From the NCBI RefSeq assembly GCF_900638685.1, contig NZ_LR134533.1, positions 310,001 through 374,000 of the forward strand: a stretch of DNA of 64,000 nt, in the 5' to 3' direction. The position numbers were made by a program, and so were the translations under genes. The DNA comes from Neisseria weaveri (GTDB lineage: Bacteria; Pseudomonadota; Gammaproteobacteria; Burkholderiales; Neisseriaceae). Within the stretch, counting starts at the first letter, position 1, and every line of letters begins with the position of its first letter. Below, piece by piece: positions 46,473 through 57,562 of the stretch. Below the pieces are notes generated by a model. It saw only the letters and a list, made by a program, of their open reading frames with translations, was not told the DNA's origin and made no database searches.

Positions 46473-46505
46473 ATAAGGCCGTCTGAAAATTTCAGACGGC
46501 CTTAT
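46473..46505. terminator. Uptake-sequence terminator of pssA
   Basis: ATAAGGCCGTCTGAAA and complement, 14 bases beyond the pssA stop. Confidence 0.8.
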
Positions 46506-46518
46506 GATAAATACGGTT

Positions 46519-47265
46519 TTAGTGTTTGCGCGATTTAAACCATTTCATGGCAAACACCACATAGCCCGACAAGCTGTATCCCAAGAAAAACAGGAACAAC
46601 ACCAGCGAAGGCTCCCACGCCACCACCAGCAGGCCGAGCATGGCCAGAATCATCACGAAAAACGGCACTTTGCGGCGGACGTTGATTTCTTTGAAACTCC
46701 AAAACGGAATCTGCGCCACCATAGACAAACCGGCAAACAGGGTAATAATCAGCGCCCACCATTCTACCGCCGGAAACACTTCATAACTGTGGTCAACCCA
46801 AATCAGGCCGACAATCAAAGCCGCCGCCGTCGGGCTGGGGATACCGATAAACCAACGCTTGTCCACCTTGCCGATCAAGGTGTTGAACAAAGCCAAACGC
46901 AACGCCGCACAAGCGCAATAAATAAAGGCCACGGAATAGCCGACCTTACCAAACTGCCACAGCTGCCATTTATACACGATCAACGCCGGTGCGACACCGA
47001 AGCTCACCATGTCCGCCAAGCTGTCGAGCTGCTCGCCGAACGCGCTTTGGCTGTTCGTCCAACGCGCCACCCGGCCGTCCATACCGTCCAGCAACATCGA
47101 AATAAACACCGCAATCGCCGCCGTTTCATAATGGCTGTGCATGGCCTGGGTAATGGCAAAAAAGGCGGAAAACAAAGCGGCGATCGTAAAGGAATTCGGC
47201 AGCAGGTAAATACTGTTCTGGCGCAGAGAAAGCCGGTTTGTACGGTTTGGTGCAGGTGTTTCCAT
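46519..47265 (-). CDS. pssA: CDP-diacylglycerol-serine O-phosphatidyltransferase
   Basis: Inner-membrane enzyme, 248 residues, that makes phosphatidylserine, the precursor of phosphatidylethanolamine. The CDP-alcohol phosphotransferase motif DG-x2-AR-x8-G-x3-D-x3-D is complete (DGRVAR through SLAD, about 72-96). About eight hydrophobic segments. It is the type II membrane form as in Bacillus, not the soluble E. coli form. ATG 47265 starts METPAPNR; the open frame upstream is rich in Arg and starts at an uptake word. Confidence 0.92.
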   Translation of the reverse strand: METPAPNRTNRLSLRQNSIYLLPNSFTIAALFSAFFAITQAMHSHYETAAIAVFISMLLDGMDGRVARWTNSQSAFGEQLDSLADMVSFGVAPALIVYKWQLWQFGKVGYSVAFIYCACAALRLALFNTLIGKVDKRWFIGIPSPTAAALIVGLIWVDHSYEVFPAVEWWALIITLFAGLSMVAQIPFWSFKEINVRRKVPFFVMILAMLGLLVVAWEPSLVLFLFFLGYSLSGYVVFAMKWFKSRKH

Positions 47266-47422
47266 AATTTTCGATATCCGGCCGCGTTCAGACGGCCTCT
47301 GTCTAAAAAAGCCCATTATACCGCATAGGCAGGCAAAACCCTATTCCCCCGCCCTGCTTAATCGCAGATTGGAAATCGGTTATACTGTTTCGGTTAAATC
47401 CGTAAAAAATACCAATCTGACG

Positions 47423-48271
47423 ATGAACCAGGAATCTTTCACCCAATGGCAGCAATGGGAGCTGCTAAGCGAAAAAGCCGTTAACTTCGGCATGAATCTG
47501 GCCGCCGCGCTGGCCATCTTTTTAATCGGAAAATGGCTGGCCGGAAAAATCGTCCGACTGCTGCGTTTGGCGATGAACCGCGCCAAAGTCGATATTACGC
47601 TGGTCAGCTTTTTATGCAATGTGGCTTATGTATTGCTGCTGGTTTTGGTAATCATGACCGCACTCAACCAAGTGGGTGTACCGACCACGTCCGCTGCCGC
47701 ACTCATCGGCGGTGCCGGCTTGGCCGTAGGTTTATCGCTGAAAGACCAGCTGTCGAACTTTGCCGCCGGCGCGCTGATTATCTTCTTCCGCCCGTTTAAA
47801 GTCGGCGACTACATCAAATCTTCCGGTTTTGAAGGCTATGTGCGGGAAATCAAAATCGCCCAAACTTCGCTGCGCACTTATGCCAACGAAGAAGTGGTGA
47901 TTCCGAACAGCCTGATTATGGGCGGTACGATTATCAATAAATCTTCACTGCCTTTATGGCGTGCGCAAGTAAAAGTCGGCGTGGATTATGCCTGCGATCT
48001 GAAAGTTGCCAAAGCCGCGATTCTCGCTGCGGCAACCGAACACCCGAAGTGCCTGCAAACGGAAAAGCAGGCCAGCGTACAGATCACCAACCTTGCCGAC
48101 AGCGCTATCGAAATTACGCTGTGGGCGTGGACAACCGAAGCCGATTGGTGGGGCTTCCAATGTGATTTATACGAACAGGTCGTCGAAAACCTGCGTGCCG
48201 TCAATATCAATATTCCGTTCCCGCAACAAGACGTACACATCACCGGGTTTACACCCGATTCGTCCAAATAA
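47423..48271 (+). CDS. mscS: Small-conductance mechanosensitive channel MscS
   Basis: A 282-residue channel of minimal MscS size: three membrane helices and a cytoplasmic vestibule. The pore helix reads SAAALIGGAGLAVGLSLKDQLSNFAAGALIIFFRPFKVGDYI (about 92-133), followed by the beta domain VREIKIAQTSLRTYANEEVVIPNSLIMGGTIIN. It opens under membrane tension during hypo-osmotic shock. ATG 47423 is chosen over 47369 by family length. Confidence 0.93.
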   Translation: MNQESFTQWQQWELLSEKAVNFGMNLAAALAIFLIGKWLAGKIVRLLRLAMNRAKVDITLVSFLCNVAYVLLLVLVIMTALNQVGVPTTSAAALIGGAGLAVGLSLKDQLSNFAAGALIIFFRPFKVGDYIKSSGFEGYVREIKIAQTSLRTYANEEVVIPNSLIMGGTIINKSSLPLWRAQVKVGVDYACDLKVAKAAILAAATEHPKCLQTEKQASVQITNLADSAIEITLWAWTTEADWWGFQCDLYEQVVENLRAVNINIPFPQQDVHITGFTPDSSK

Positions 48272-48279
48272 AAACGGCA

Positions 48280-48316
48280 AGGCCGTCTGAAAAATCCGGA
48301 TATTTTCAGACGGCCT
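48280..48316. terminator. Uptake-sequence terminator of mscS
   Basis: AG-DUS pair around a 13-base centre, nine bases after the stop. Confidence 0.7.
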
Positions 48317-48385
48317 CTTCCGTTTGCCGCTGATTCCCAAACCATTCAATCTGCGTTTTAATGTTTAATTAATAAGGAAAACGAT

Positions 48386-48724
48386 ATGAACAAAACCCTA
48401 CTCCTGCTGCTTGCTGCCTTGTCCGCTCCCGCTTTTGCCCATAGCGACGCCCGTTTGAACGCTTTGGAAGCGCGTATCGACTATCTGGAAAAACGCATCG
48501 CCCTTTTAGAGCAAAACCAAAACCGCCACCAAAATATCATTATCGAACACCGCTCTCCGTCCAATCGGGTTTATATCTGCAAATTGTCGGTGTTCGGTAA
48601 AGATTACGAAGCCTCCGATAAAAACGAAGGTCTTGCCCGTTTGGCGGTCAAGAAAGCCTGCAGGAAAACCAACGACGGCATCTTCTGCCAAGAACACGAT
48701 ATCCGCTGTAAAAAATTCGATTAA
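48386..48724 (+). CDS. Small secreted coiled-coil protein of unknown function
   Basis: A 112-residue protein: signal peptide (cleavage near PAFAH), a short coiled coil (about 20-45, LNALEARIDYLEKRIALLEQNQN), then a compact domain with four cysteines (YICKLSVFGKDYEAS, KKACRKTNDGIFCQEHDIRCKKFD), likely two disulfides in the periplasm. AAGGAAAACGAT precedes the ATG. No family recognised. Confidence 0.72.
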   Translation: MNKTLLLLLAALSAPAFAHSDARLNALEARIDYLEKRIALLEQNQNRHQNIIIEHRSPSNRVYICKLSVFGKDYEASDKNEGLARLAVKKACRKTNDGIFCQEHDIRCKKFD

Positions 48725-48762
48725 ACATCAGCCGTTTTGCGCTGACCGCAACTTTATTGCCC

Positions 48763-48796
48763 AAAAAGGCCGTCTGAAAATTCAGACGGCCTTTTT
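48763..48796. terminator. Uptake-sequence terminator
   Basis: AAAAAGGCCGTCTGAA and complement with T run, behind the coiled-coil protein gene. Confidence 0.85.
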
Positions 48797-48902
48797 GCCA
48801 TATTTGACCCGATAACCACAATCAACCGGGCGGCTCTTGCCCCTGTTTCGCAAACTGCTGTTATCGCCTACAATAACCGGCTTATCCCACTTCGAGACGG
48901 TT

Positions 48903-49802
48903 ATGAGCGAACTTCAAAAAGGCGTTATTGCAGCCATTTTGTCCAACATCTTGTTCGGCGTGCTGTATCTTTACGGCCGCTGGATGTCGCCCATGAGCGG
49001 CACCGAAGTTTTCGCTTGGCGCATGGTCAGCATGTTGCTGCTTTGGCTGATTCTGCTGTTTAACCGCCGCACCGCCGAAGTGACCGCCTATATACGCAGT
49101 ATCGGCACCGACTGGAAAAAGTGGCTGGCAATTCTGCTGCCGACGCCGATATTGGCCAGCCAACTGTGGCTGTTTATGTGGGGGCCGCTAAACGGCTACG
49201 GCGTCGATGTGGCCATGGGCTATTTTCTGTTTCCTTTGATGATGGTGTTGTGCGGCCGGATTTTTCTGGCCGAATATGTCAACCGCCTGCAATGGCTGGC
49301 CGTCGGCTTTGCCGCGCTCGGCGTTATGCACGAATTGTGGCAAACCCATGCTTTTTCATGGGCAACGCTTTGGATTTTCGCCACTTATCCGCTCTACTAT
49401 ATCCCTCGCCGTACCCTGCGCGTTCCCGTATTCACCGGCCTGCTGATTGATTTGACTTTTATCACGCCCGCATCGCTCGCTTATTTGTTGATGCAGCCTC
49501 ACGGCATGGACGTATGGTCGGAGCCGTCGAAATATTGGCTGCTGATTCCGCTGCTGGGCTGCGTCAGCACGGCGGCCATGCAGCTGAACTTACAAGCCAG
49601 CCGTCTGCTGCCGGTTACACTGTTCGGCATGCTCAGTTATCTCGAACCGGTTTTACTGTTTGCTTTGGCCGTTATGGTGCTCAAAGCACCCGTATCGGCA
49701 CAGTCGCTGATTACTTACGCTTTAATATGGACGGGCTTGGGACTCAGCCTACTGGACGGTTGGCTGAAAATGCGCAAACCGAAACATACTTTGATACCGT
49801 AA
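48903..49802 (+). CDS. rarD: RarD-type EamA transporter
   Basis: A 299-residue inner-membrane protein with ten hydrophobic segments. The opening KGVIAAILSNILFGVLYLYGRWMSPMSGTEVFAWRM and WLFMWGPLNGYGVDVAMGYFLFPLMMVLCGRIFLAEYVNRLQWLAV blocks match RarD, the chloramphenicol-sensitivity protein family; natural substrate unknown. ATG 48903 follows the DUS-free leader; the frame upstream is not membrane-like. Confidence 0.86.
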   Translation: MSELQKGVIAAILSNILFGVLYLYGRWMSPMSGTEVFAWRMVSMLLLWLILLFNRRTAEVTAYIRSIGTDWKKWLAILLPTPILASQLWLFMWGPLNGYGVDVAMGYFLFPLMMVLCGRIFLAEYVNRLQWLAVGFAALGVMHELWQTHAFSWATLWIFATYPLYYIPRRTLRVPVFTGLLIDLTFITPASLAYLLMQPHGMDVWSEPSKYWLLIPLLGCVSTAAMQLNLQASRLLPVTLFGMLSYLEPVLLFALAVMVLKAPVSAQSLITYALIWTGLGLSLLDGWLKMRKPKHTLIP

Positions 49803-49806
49803 TGCC

Positions 49807-49834
49807 AAGGCCGTCTGAAATTTCAGACGGCCTT
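49807..49834. terminator. Bidirectional uptake-sequence terminator
   Basis: AAGGCCGTCTGAA pair between convergent rarD and the DAHP-synthase-like gene. Confidence 0.8.
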
Positions 49835-49876
49835 TATACTGATCAAGCAAATCGGTTTGGAATCAAACCGTATGAA

Positions 49877-50764
49877 TTAAGGCAAGCTGCTGATGACGCC
49901 GTTTGCTCCGGCAGCCTGCGCCAAACGGTACAACACTTCCTGCGGCATATCGCCGTGCCACAGGCGGGTAATATTGGCAATCACGGGCAAGTGGCTGACT
50001 TTGCGTGCACGCACCACCGCATCGACATCCAAGCGGTAGGTATGCTCGGGCTCGAAACTCAATGTGCCTGCTTCGCCCAAAATAATATGGTGGTTGCCGC
50101 GCAAAGCAATGTGTTCGGCCGCAATCAGCCACTCGTCTACACGGTGGTGTTTGTCTTTGCACAACACCACCGGCGTATTCAGCCGGCCTACTTCGTCCTG
50201 CAAAGCACGGTTGCTCATCAGCTCGCCGCCCAAATACAGAATATCGGCCTCCGCCGCCAATGCCGGCTCAATCTGGCGCACATCGCGTATCCGCACCATA
50301 ATCGGCTTGCCTGTCGCATGTACGTTGCGGACAAGGGTCTGCATTTCCCGTATCTGCACCGATTCGCTGCTTGCTGCCTGACCATGGCAATCGGCATAAG
50401 GCCGCGAAGGCAGGTAAAACGGATCGGTCAGCACCGCATCGGCACGATCCAAACGCACCGTATCGGTTGCAATGTCCAACATTTTGCCTCCGCCGAACAC
50501 CACACCGCGCACGGCAATCATGCTGTCTTCCGGCTGGGTTTCACGGCTGATGATCCGCCAGTCGCTCAATACCCGTATTGCCCGCTCTACTTGCGGCAGG
50601 TTTTCGATCTCATGCGGGTGAAACACCCTTTCATCGCCAACCGCGCCGATAATCGTCCGTTCTTCTCCGCGGGAAACGTGTTCCTGCAAACCGCGGCTGC
50701 GGATTACCTTAATCACATTTTCAACTGCCGACTCATCGGCATGCTTCTGCATCACGATAATCAT
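49877..50764 (-). CDS. DAHP-synthase-like protein lacking the catalytic motifs
   Basis: A 295-residue protein with the plan of AroF/Thermotoga-type DAHP synthases: a ferredoxin-like N-terminal domain (residues 1-70, VENVIKVIRSRGLQEHVSRGEERTIIGAVGD) and a barrel (about 75-295). Yet the catalytic pieces are missing. The GPCSVE segment with the metal cysteine is replaced by GGGKMLDI; the KPRTSPYSFQG loop is degraded to LPSRPYADCHGQ; the late LKRG, CERG and DPSHSGG motifs read LCKDK, GEAG and ANITRLW. It should therefore not make DAHP by the known mechanism. A regulatory or new role is possible. ATG follows AGGAGTGGTTC. Confidence 0.8.
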   Translation of the reverse strand: MIIVMQKHADESAVENVIKVIRSRGLQEHVSRGEERTIIGAVGDERVFHPHEIENLPQVERAIRVLSDWRIISRETQPEDSMIAVRGVVFGGGKMLDIATDTVRLDRADAVLTDPFYLPSRPYADCHGQAASSESVQIREMQTLVRNVHATGKPIMVRIRDVRQIEPALAAEADILYLGGELMSNRALQDEVGRLNTPVVLCKDKHHRVDEWLIAAEHIALRGNHHIILGEAGTLSFEPEHTYRLDVDAVVRARKVSHLPVIANITRLWHGDMPQEVLYRLAQAAGANGVISSLP

Positions 50765-50983
50765 GAACCACTCCTTTATCCTGAATCAACGCATACTATA
50801 GCAAATCCGACAAATTGACCATGACACCGCCTGACCGCCTGCCGGATTCAAACGCAATCCGGGCATATCCGCCGCAAAATAATCCGCCCTATTTCCAATC
50901 AAATCAAGCGGCCGTGTACTCCGGGTTTTCAGACGGCCTTCGTGTGATATACTCAACGCTCGTTTTCCATTACAGCGTCCGAC

Positions 50984-53140
50984 ATGACCCGCCTTTTCCA
51001 ATCCGGTAAATTCTGGCTTAAGTTCATCAGTTTTTGCGGCATGGCCGTATTAATCGGTATCCTGAGCCTGCATCTGCTTCTACAACAGATTTTCAGCACG
51101 GAACGTCTCAGCGGACTGGCCGGAGAAATTGTCGGCAACACCAACCGGACCCTCAGCTTCAACCACAGCAACATCCAACGCAGCTGGCTGCCCCGCCCTA
51201 CCGTTACCCTAAACCAAATCAGCATCAGCCGCCCCGACTCCCCCAATGCGGCCGTACAAATCCAAAGCATGAAGATAGGCTTGGCCTGGCAGAGCCTGTT
51301 TGGCGGCACGCCCGCAATTGAAAAATGGGTGGTCAACGGTTTGGACGCCGAGTTGTCGGAAACACCCGAAGGCAGCTGGAGTTTGGCAGACTTGCTACAA
51401 AACCGCAGCAGAAACACGCTCAAGGTCAACCGTTTTATCGTTGAAAACAGCCGTCTCGATATCCATAGACAAGAACAAAGCTACCGCGTCCGCGACCTTT
51501 CCCTCAAAGTGCTTAAAGACAATGATGCCTACCGCATCGAAAACCAAGGCAGTATCCAATATCGCGGCAATACCGCCCAATGGACGGGCAGCGGCAGGCT
51601 GACCGGTACGCAAAAAGGCTGGTACATTCCGCATCTCGATTTATCGACGGAATCACAAATCCGAAACCGCCCGGTCAAACTCTCGATTCAAAGCAATTTG
51701 GAATGGCATGCCGCGACCCGGCAATTGACGCTCAACAACACCCATGTCAGCGGCAACAGCCCCTTTGCCGACCTGCATTTCAACGCCGAAGCACCGGTTG
51801 CCCAATGGCAGAACAACGTACTCAACATCGGCAAAATCAGCGGCCTGTTTACAGCAAAATACGAACAGGATTTAACCGTCAACAGCTCTTTCATGTTGGC
51901 CAAACTCAATCTGCGCCGCAATATTGCCACTACCGAAGAATTCGAATTGAGCAACAGCCTGCAAACGCCCCGCTACCAAACCACCGTCAATCTTTCCGGC
52001 GACCTGCTGTGGGAACGCGGCCGCGCCCCCACTTCGCACAATCTCAAAGTAACCACCCTGCAAGACAAGCAAGGCAGCGCGGCACAACCCCGTTTCTCCG
52101 GCCTGCTGAACGGCACTTTGCAAGGCACTTCCCCGCAAAACTGGCAACTGGATTTGAAAGGCATGTTCGACCGCCACCCGGCTTCCCTGTCCCTAAACTA
52201 CACCGCAGGCGAAAACGGCAGCAAACCGGTTTTAGGCGGGAAAATCAACCTGCAGAAATTGATATTGACCCCATATTTGGAAGGCTTCGATGCCCAAACC
52301 GAGTTGGTTTACCCCAAGCTCCTCGGCTATGCCTGGATGCCCGAACTTCAAACAGAACTCGCAATCGGCAGCATGATCATGCCCGGCTTATTGCTCAACA
52401 ACCTGAATACACAGCTTGCTGCCGACGAAAACCACATTTCCTTATCCCAAGCCAAAGCCGACCTCTACGGCGGCAAAGTCGAAGCCGGACTGACCGTGCG
52501 CAACACTACCCCCCTTTCCTACCATTTGCAGCAAAAAGGCAGAAACATCAACATCCGCCCGCTCCTGCAGGATATTCTCAACTACCACAACATCAGCGGC
52601 AACGGCCACACTGCTATCGACCTGACCGCACAAGGCAGCAACCGTGCCGATTTAACCCGCTCATTAAAAGGCAGCCTCAAACTCAATGTTTCCAACGGTG
52701 CCTGGCTGGGTATAGACATCAGCAATGTCCTGCAAAATGTCCGTAACAATACCAAGCTCAAAGACATCGATACGGAGATCCATACCCCTTTCCGCCAATT
52801 GTCGCTCAGCAGCACCATAGAAGAAGGCATCAACCGTCACAACGACACCGAACTGATTGCGGAAAATTTCATTATCCGCAGCAACGGCCAAACCAATCTG
52901 AACGACCAAACCATCGAAGAAAACCTGACCATTTACAATGCCGCCAACCCCAAAGCCAAACCCATTCCCCTGAAAATCAGCGGACCGCTCGACAACCCTT
53001 CCGTAACCGTTGACTTCCAACGCCTAACCTCCGGTCTGCAAACACCGGAAGAACGGAAAAAAGCCTTAACCGACGCCCTCAAAGAACAATGGCAATGGCT
53101 CAAGCCGCGTAATAACACTGCGCCACTCTCCGGCAAATAA
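50984..53140 (+). CDS. AsmA-family protein
   Basis: A 718-residue envelope protein: one N-terminal membrane helix (about 10-33, FISFCGMAVLIGILSLHLLLQQIF) and a long periplasmic beta-rich body. The AsmA N-terminal domain (LTLNQISISRPDSPNAAVQI and WVVNGLDAELSETPEGSWSLADLL) and the C-terminal AsmA_2 region (HTAIDLTAQGSNRADLTRSLKGSLKLNVSNGAWLGIDI, LPLKISGPLDNPSVTVD-like end) are clear. AsmA relatives are thought to bridge lipids between inner and outer membranes. Close to the family length for neisserial forms. It stands alone. Confidence 0.85.
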   Translation: MTRLFQSGKFWLKFISFCGMAVLIGILSLHLLLQQIFSTERLSGLAGEIVGNTNRTLSFNHSNIQRSWLPRPTVTLNQISISRPDSPNAAVQIQSMKIGLAWQSLFGGTPAIEKWVVNGLDAELSETPEGSWSLADLLQNRSRNTLKVNRFIVENSRLDIHRQEQSYRVRDLSLKVLKDNDAYRIENQGSIQYRGNTAQWTGSGRLTGTQKGWYIPHLDLSTESQIRNRPVKLSIQSNLEWHAATRQLTLNNTHVSGNSPFADLHFNAEAPVAQWQNNVLNIGKISGLFTAKYEQDLTVNSSFMLAKLNLRRNIATTEEFELSNSLQTPRYQTTVNLSGDLLWERGRAPTSHNLKVTTLQDKQGSAAQPRFSGLLNGTLQGTSPQNWQLDLKGMFDRHPASLSLNYTAGENGSKPVLGGKINLQKLILTPYLEGFDAQTELVYPKLLGYAWMPELQTELAIGSMIMPGLLLNNLNTQLAADENHISLSQAKADLYGGKVEAGLTVRNTTPLSYHLQQKGRNINIRPLLQDILNYHNISGNGHTAIDLTAQGSNRADLTRSLKGSLKLNVSNGAWLGIDISNVLQNVRNNTKLKDIDTEIHTPFRQLSLSSTIEEGINRHNDTELIAENFIIRSNGQTNLNDQTIEENLTIYNAANPKAKPIPLKISGPLDNPSVTVDFQRLTSGLQTPEERKKALTDALKEQWQWLKPRNNTAPLSGK

Positions 53141-53241
53141 TGTTTTAACCGCAAACAGAAAACAATAAATAAACGATACGGCAATACAAAATCCATATTG
53201 ATAAAAGATATTTGCTGAATATTTTTCAGACGGCCTCAACC

Positions 53242-54837
53242 ATGACCTACCTAGCTTGGAACGGAATTCCCCCGTTGACAGATCTCGTTAAAACCTATCG
53301 GCAGCACCCCGCGCCGCAATATTGGATTATCTGCCTGCAAAATGATACCTTTCCGACTTGGAGGCCGTCTGAAAATCCAAATGCCACAGAAACCCTATTG
53401 CATCAAAACCTGATCAAACAACAGCAATGCCTGCAATTCAACAGCGCCAACGTATTTGAAAACATCCTGCCCGGTGTTTATTTGTGGATACTGCCGCCGG
53501 CCCATGCCGGCCGCATTCACGAATATTTTCCAACCACCCCCGTTTGGCAAAACGAACCGGTAGCACAAAGCCTGCCCGAACCGCAAAAACCATGGTTTGA
53601 CATTCCCCGCCCCCGGCAGCCCGAACATGTTTTAATCATCGGAGCCGGTATAGCCGGCGCTTCGACCGCATACGAATTGGCCAAACACGGCGTATCCGTC
53701 ACCGTTATCGAATCAGGCAAACCCGCACAGGCCGCTTCAGGCAACCACCAAGGGCTGCTGTATACCAAAATTTCTCCGCACGATACCGAGCAGACCGAAC
53801 TGCTGCTCAGCGGCTACGGCTATACCCGCCGCTTGTTGCAACATATACTGCCCGACCAAAACGGCTGGGGCGGCAACGGCATACTGCATCTTGATTACAG
53901 CGAAGAAGAAAGCCTGCGCAATCACACATTGGGGCAACAAACCCGACACCGCCACCTCTATCGCCACCTGTCGGCACACGAAGCCGGAGAAATTTCCGGC
54001 ATTCCCCTGCGGCACAGTGCCCTATATTGGCCGCAAGGCGTATGGCTGAATCCGGAACGCCTGATTCAAGCCCTGCTCGATCATCCGCTTATCAAAGTCA
54101 GTACACACAATCCGCTGGTCTCATGCGGACATGACGGCAAAAACTGGTTGGCACACACAGCCAAACACACTATCCGAGGCAGCCATATCGTCTATTGCAC
54201 AGGCGCACAAAGCAAACAGATGCCCGATCCCAACGTTTCCCTCCTCCCCTTCCGCCAAATTCGCGGCCAAACCGATCTGCTTCCCGAAAATTCCTTTTCC
54301 CGCCAGCTGAAATGCGCCATTTCCGCCAACGGCTATATCAGCCCGGCATGGCGCGGCTACCATTGCTTCGGTGCGACATTTGTACAACACAGTCAAGACA
54401 CAACCTGGCAGCCAAGCGATTTACAAACCAATATCGACCAACTCAATATGCTCAATGCCGCATTCACCGATAACCCCCAATTATTTTCAGACGGCCTCTC
54501 CCATATAGGCCACGCCGCCTTACGCTGCGACAGCGCCGACCACCTTCCCATTGTCGGCCCGCTTGCCGACATCTCCGAAATGCAGCAAACCTATGCCAAA
54601 CTGGCATTAGACAAAAACTACCGCTTAACCACCCCTTGCCCCTACCTGCCCGACGCCTACATCAACACCGCACACGGCACACGCGGGCTGACTACAGCCC
54701 CCATCTGTTCCGCCATGATCGCCGCACACATTCTCGGCCTGCCCCAACCGCTTTCACAACGCATCCGCACGGCAATCCATCCGAACCGCACCATCATCCG
54801 TGCCATCGCACGGCAAAAACCGCTACTGCAAAAATAA
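53242..54837 (+). CDS. mnmC: MnmC oxidoreductase domain protein (tRNA 5-carboxymethylaminomethyl-uridine modification)
   Basis: A 531-residue FAD enzyme of the MnmC(o)/DAO group. The FAD motif HVLIIGAGIAGASTAYELAKHGVSVTVIE is at about 131-159, followed by GNHQGLLYTKISPH, and the C-terminal block NTAHGTRGLTTAPICSAMIAAHILG is diagnostic. E. coli MnmC also carries an N-terminal methyltransferase; here the 130 leading residues show no SAM motif, so the final methylation of mnm5s2U needs another protein. An uptake word is translated in frame at 53361-53372 (WRPSEN). Confidence 0.86.
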   Translation: MTYLAWNGIPPLTDLVKTYRQHPAPQYWIICLQNDTFPTWRPSENPNATETLLHQNLIKQQQCLQFNSANVFENILPGVYLWILPPAHAGRIHEYFPTTPVWQNEPVAQSLPEPQKPWFDIPRPRQPEHVLIIGAGIAGASTAYELAKHGVSVTVIESGKPAQAASGNHQGLLYTKISPHDTEQTELLLSGYGYTRRLLQHILPDQNGWGGNGILHLDYSEEESLRNHTLGQQTRHRHLYRHLSAHEAGEISGIPLRHSALYWPQGVWLNPERLIQALLDHPLIKVSTHNPLVSCGHDGKNWLAHTAKHTIRGSHIVYCTGAQSKQMPDPNVSLLPFRQIRGQTDLLPENSFSRQLKCAISANGYISPAWRGYHCFGATFVQHSQDTTWQPSDLQTNIDQLNMLNAAFTDNPQLFSDGLSHIGHAALRCDSADHLPIVGPLADISEMQQTYAKLALDKNYRLTTPCPYLPDAYINTAHGTRGLTTAPICSAMIAAHILGLPQPLSQRIRTAIHPNRTIIRAIARQKPLLQK

Positions 54838-54838
54838 A

Positions 54839-54861
54839 CAACCGGCTTAAAAAGCCGGTTG
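54839..54861. terminator. Bidirectional hairpin terminator
   Basis: Perfect CAACCGGCTT / AAGCCGGTTG with a three-base loop, then TTTATTTAT; serves mnmC and the convergent DUF4124-like gene. Confidence 0.9.
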
Positions 54862-54884
54862 TTTATTTATAAAAAATCAAACTG

Positions 54885-55271
54885 TCAATCACAGAATTTT
54901 TTGATGTCGTTGTTGTATCGTCGAACCAATTCCACCTTATTTTCCGAGCGGGCAAACTCGGCAAACTGCCTGTTCATTTTAGCCGTTTTGCAGTCTTCTT
55001 CACGGTGCAGCCTACTCAACTCCTCCGCCTGCTTGCTCATTAAAGCCGCTTTTTGCGCTTCATCTTGGCTGCCGGAAGTGTCACTTTGCGAAGCGGTAAC
55101 GCGGTGCGTACGCACATTCACCGTTCCCGTCCTCGAAGGCTGCAGATTCCAAGGCTCGTCCGAATAAGTTGTTTTACCCTTTTCATCCCAGGTGAAAACG
55201 CCTTTTGCAGGGAGAACAGACAGACTCAATCCGCCCACCAATCCCCATACCACCCAGTTAATGTGTTTCAT
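54885..55271 (-). CDS. DUF4124-like secreted protein
   Basis: A 128-residue protein with an N-terminal signal or anchor (WVVWGLVGGLSLSVLPAKG), the DUF4124 motif GVFTWDEKGKTTYSDEPWN (about 24-42) and a charged helical C-terminal part (about 70-128) ending in Cys. Two other Cys, one in EDCKTAK, may pair. It shares its design with the gene at 2138-2650. Function unknown. Confidence 0.75.
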   Translation of the reverse strand: MKHINWVVWGLVGGLSLSVLPAKGVFTWDEKGKTTYSDEPWNLQPSRTGTVNVRTHRVTASQSDTSGSQDEAQKAALMSKQAEELSRLHREEDCKTAKMNRQFAEFARSENKVELVRRYNNDIKKFCD

Positions 55272-55373
55272 TTTATTGTTTTCCGTTTTACATTAATTAT
55301 TACAGCAAAAATCAATTGTACTGTTTTCTCCATCTGATGTCATGCAGAGCCTGTAAATTATTTAACAGCCTCC

Positions 55374-56902
<1,529 letters not shown>

Positions 56903-56910
56903 AGATATTG

Positions 56911-56936
56911 AGGCCGTCTGAAATTTCAGACGGCCT
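56911..56936. terminator. Uptake-sequence terminator of guaB
   Basis: AGGCCGTCTGAAA pair with no loop bases, followed by TTTTAT. Confidence 0.8.
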
Positions 56937-57018
56937 TTTATCAGACAAGCACTCATTATCCAATAATCCCCATCAAACCGTTTTGACTACTTCAACACAT
57001 TCCAAACAGCCCGATACA

Positions 57019-57297
57019 ATGAATAACTATTCTCTCGAAACCCTGATATCCGCACACGCTTACTGCACCGAAAATTTCAGCACACTCTCCCAACCCCAAA
57101 TATGCGGCTGTTTCCACTGCCAAAAACTCTTTCCGTCTACCGATTTAACGGAAGAAGACTTTATCGAAGAAGATTCCGGCAAAAAAACGGCTTTCTGCCC
57201 CCACTGCGGCATCGACGCCGTAATCGGCTCAAACGATCATGAGCTTAACCCCGAATTCCTAAGCGCCATGCATCACTATTGGTTTAACTACCGCTGA
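57019..57297 (+). CDS. Small cytoplasmic protein with two CxxC zinc knuckles
   Basis: A 92-residue protein. It has CGCFHCQKLF (about 29-38) and FCPHCGIDAVIG (about 62-73), which together would hold one zinc in a treble-clef-like finger, followed by LNPEFLSAMHHYWFN. Acidic middle. No signal peptide. ATG 57019 follows the sequence CCCGATACA with no clear ribosome site; the frame is open far upstream as it overlaps the guaB end in another frame. Similar small cytoplasmic proteins occur widely without known role. Confidence 0.7.
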   Translation: MNNYSLETLISAHAYCTENFSTLSQPQICGCFHCQKLFPSTDLTEEDFIEEDSGKKTAFCPHCGIDAVIGSNDHELNPEFLSAMHHYWFNYR

Positions 57298-57562
57298 ACC
57301 AACTTGCCCATAGCGGATACCGAACACCAGAAAATCAAGTTTACCAGCCAAACAAAACCTAAATAAAATCGACTGTTTTGCGAACAAATTGCCAAAAAAA
57401 CCGTCTTACTCGAGTTTAATCCGGAAGCATGCAGACCCGCTTTCCCAACAATATTCCGTTTATTCCGCATAACTTTCCGATTCGGTTTCCGCATCTGCAT
57501 TAAGCGAAAAAATTTCTCACAAAATCACCCGGCACATACTCGTTTCAAATCATGTTAAACGG

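Noticed and set aside
49514..50818. Plus-strand frame of 434 codons opposite the DAHP-synthase-like gene
   Set aside because: Antisense reading that runs through rarD, a terminator and another gene; no start signal or family.
57288..57500. Minus-strand frame of 70 codons with one hydrophobic stretch upstream of eno
   Set aside because: No ribosome site, overlaps the end of the zinc-knuckle gene, and no family; left out as unsupported.
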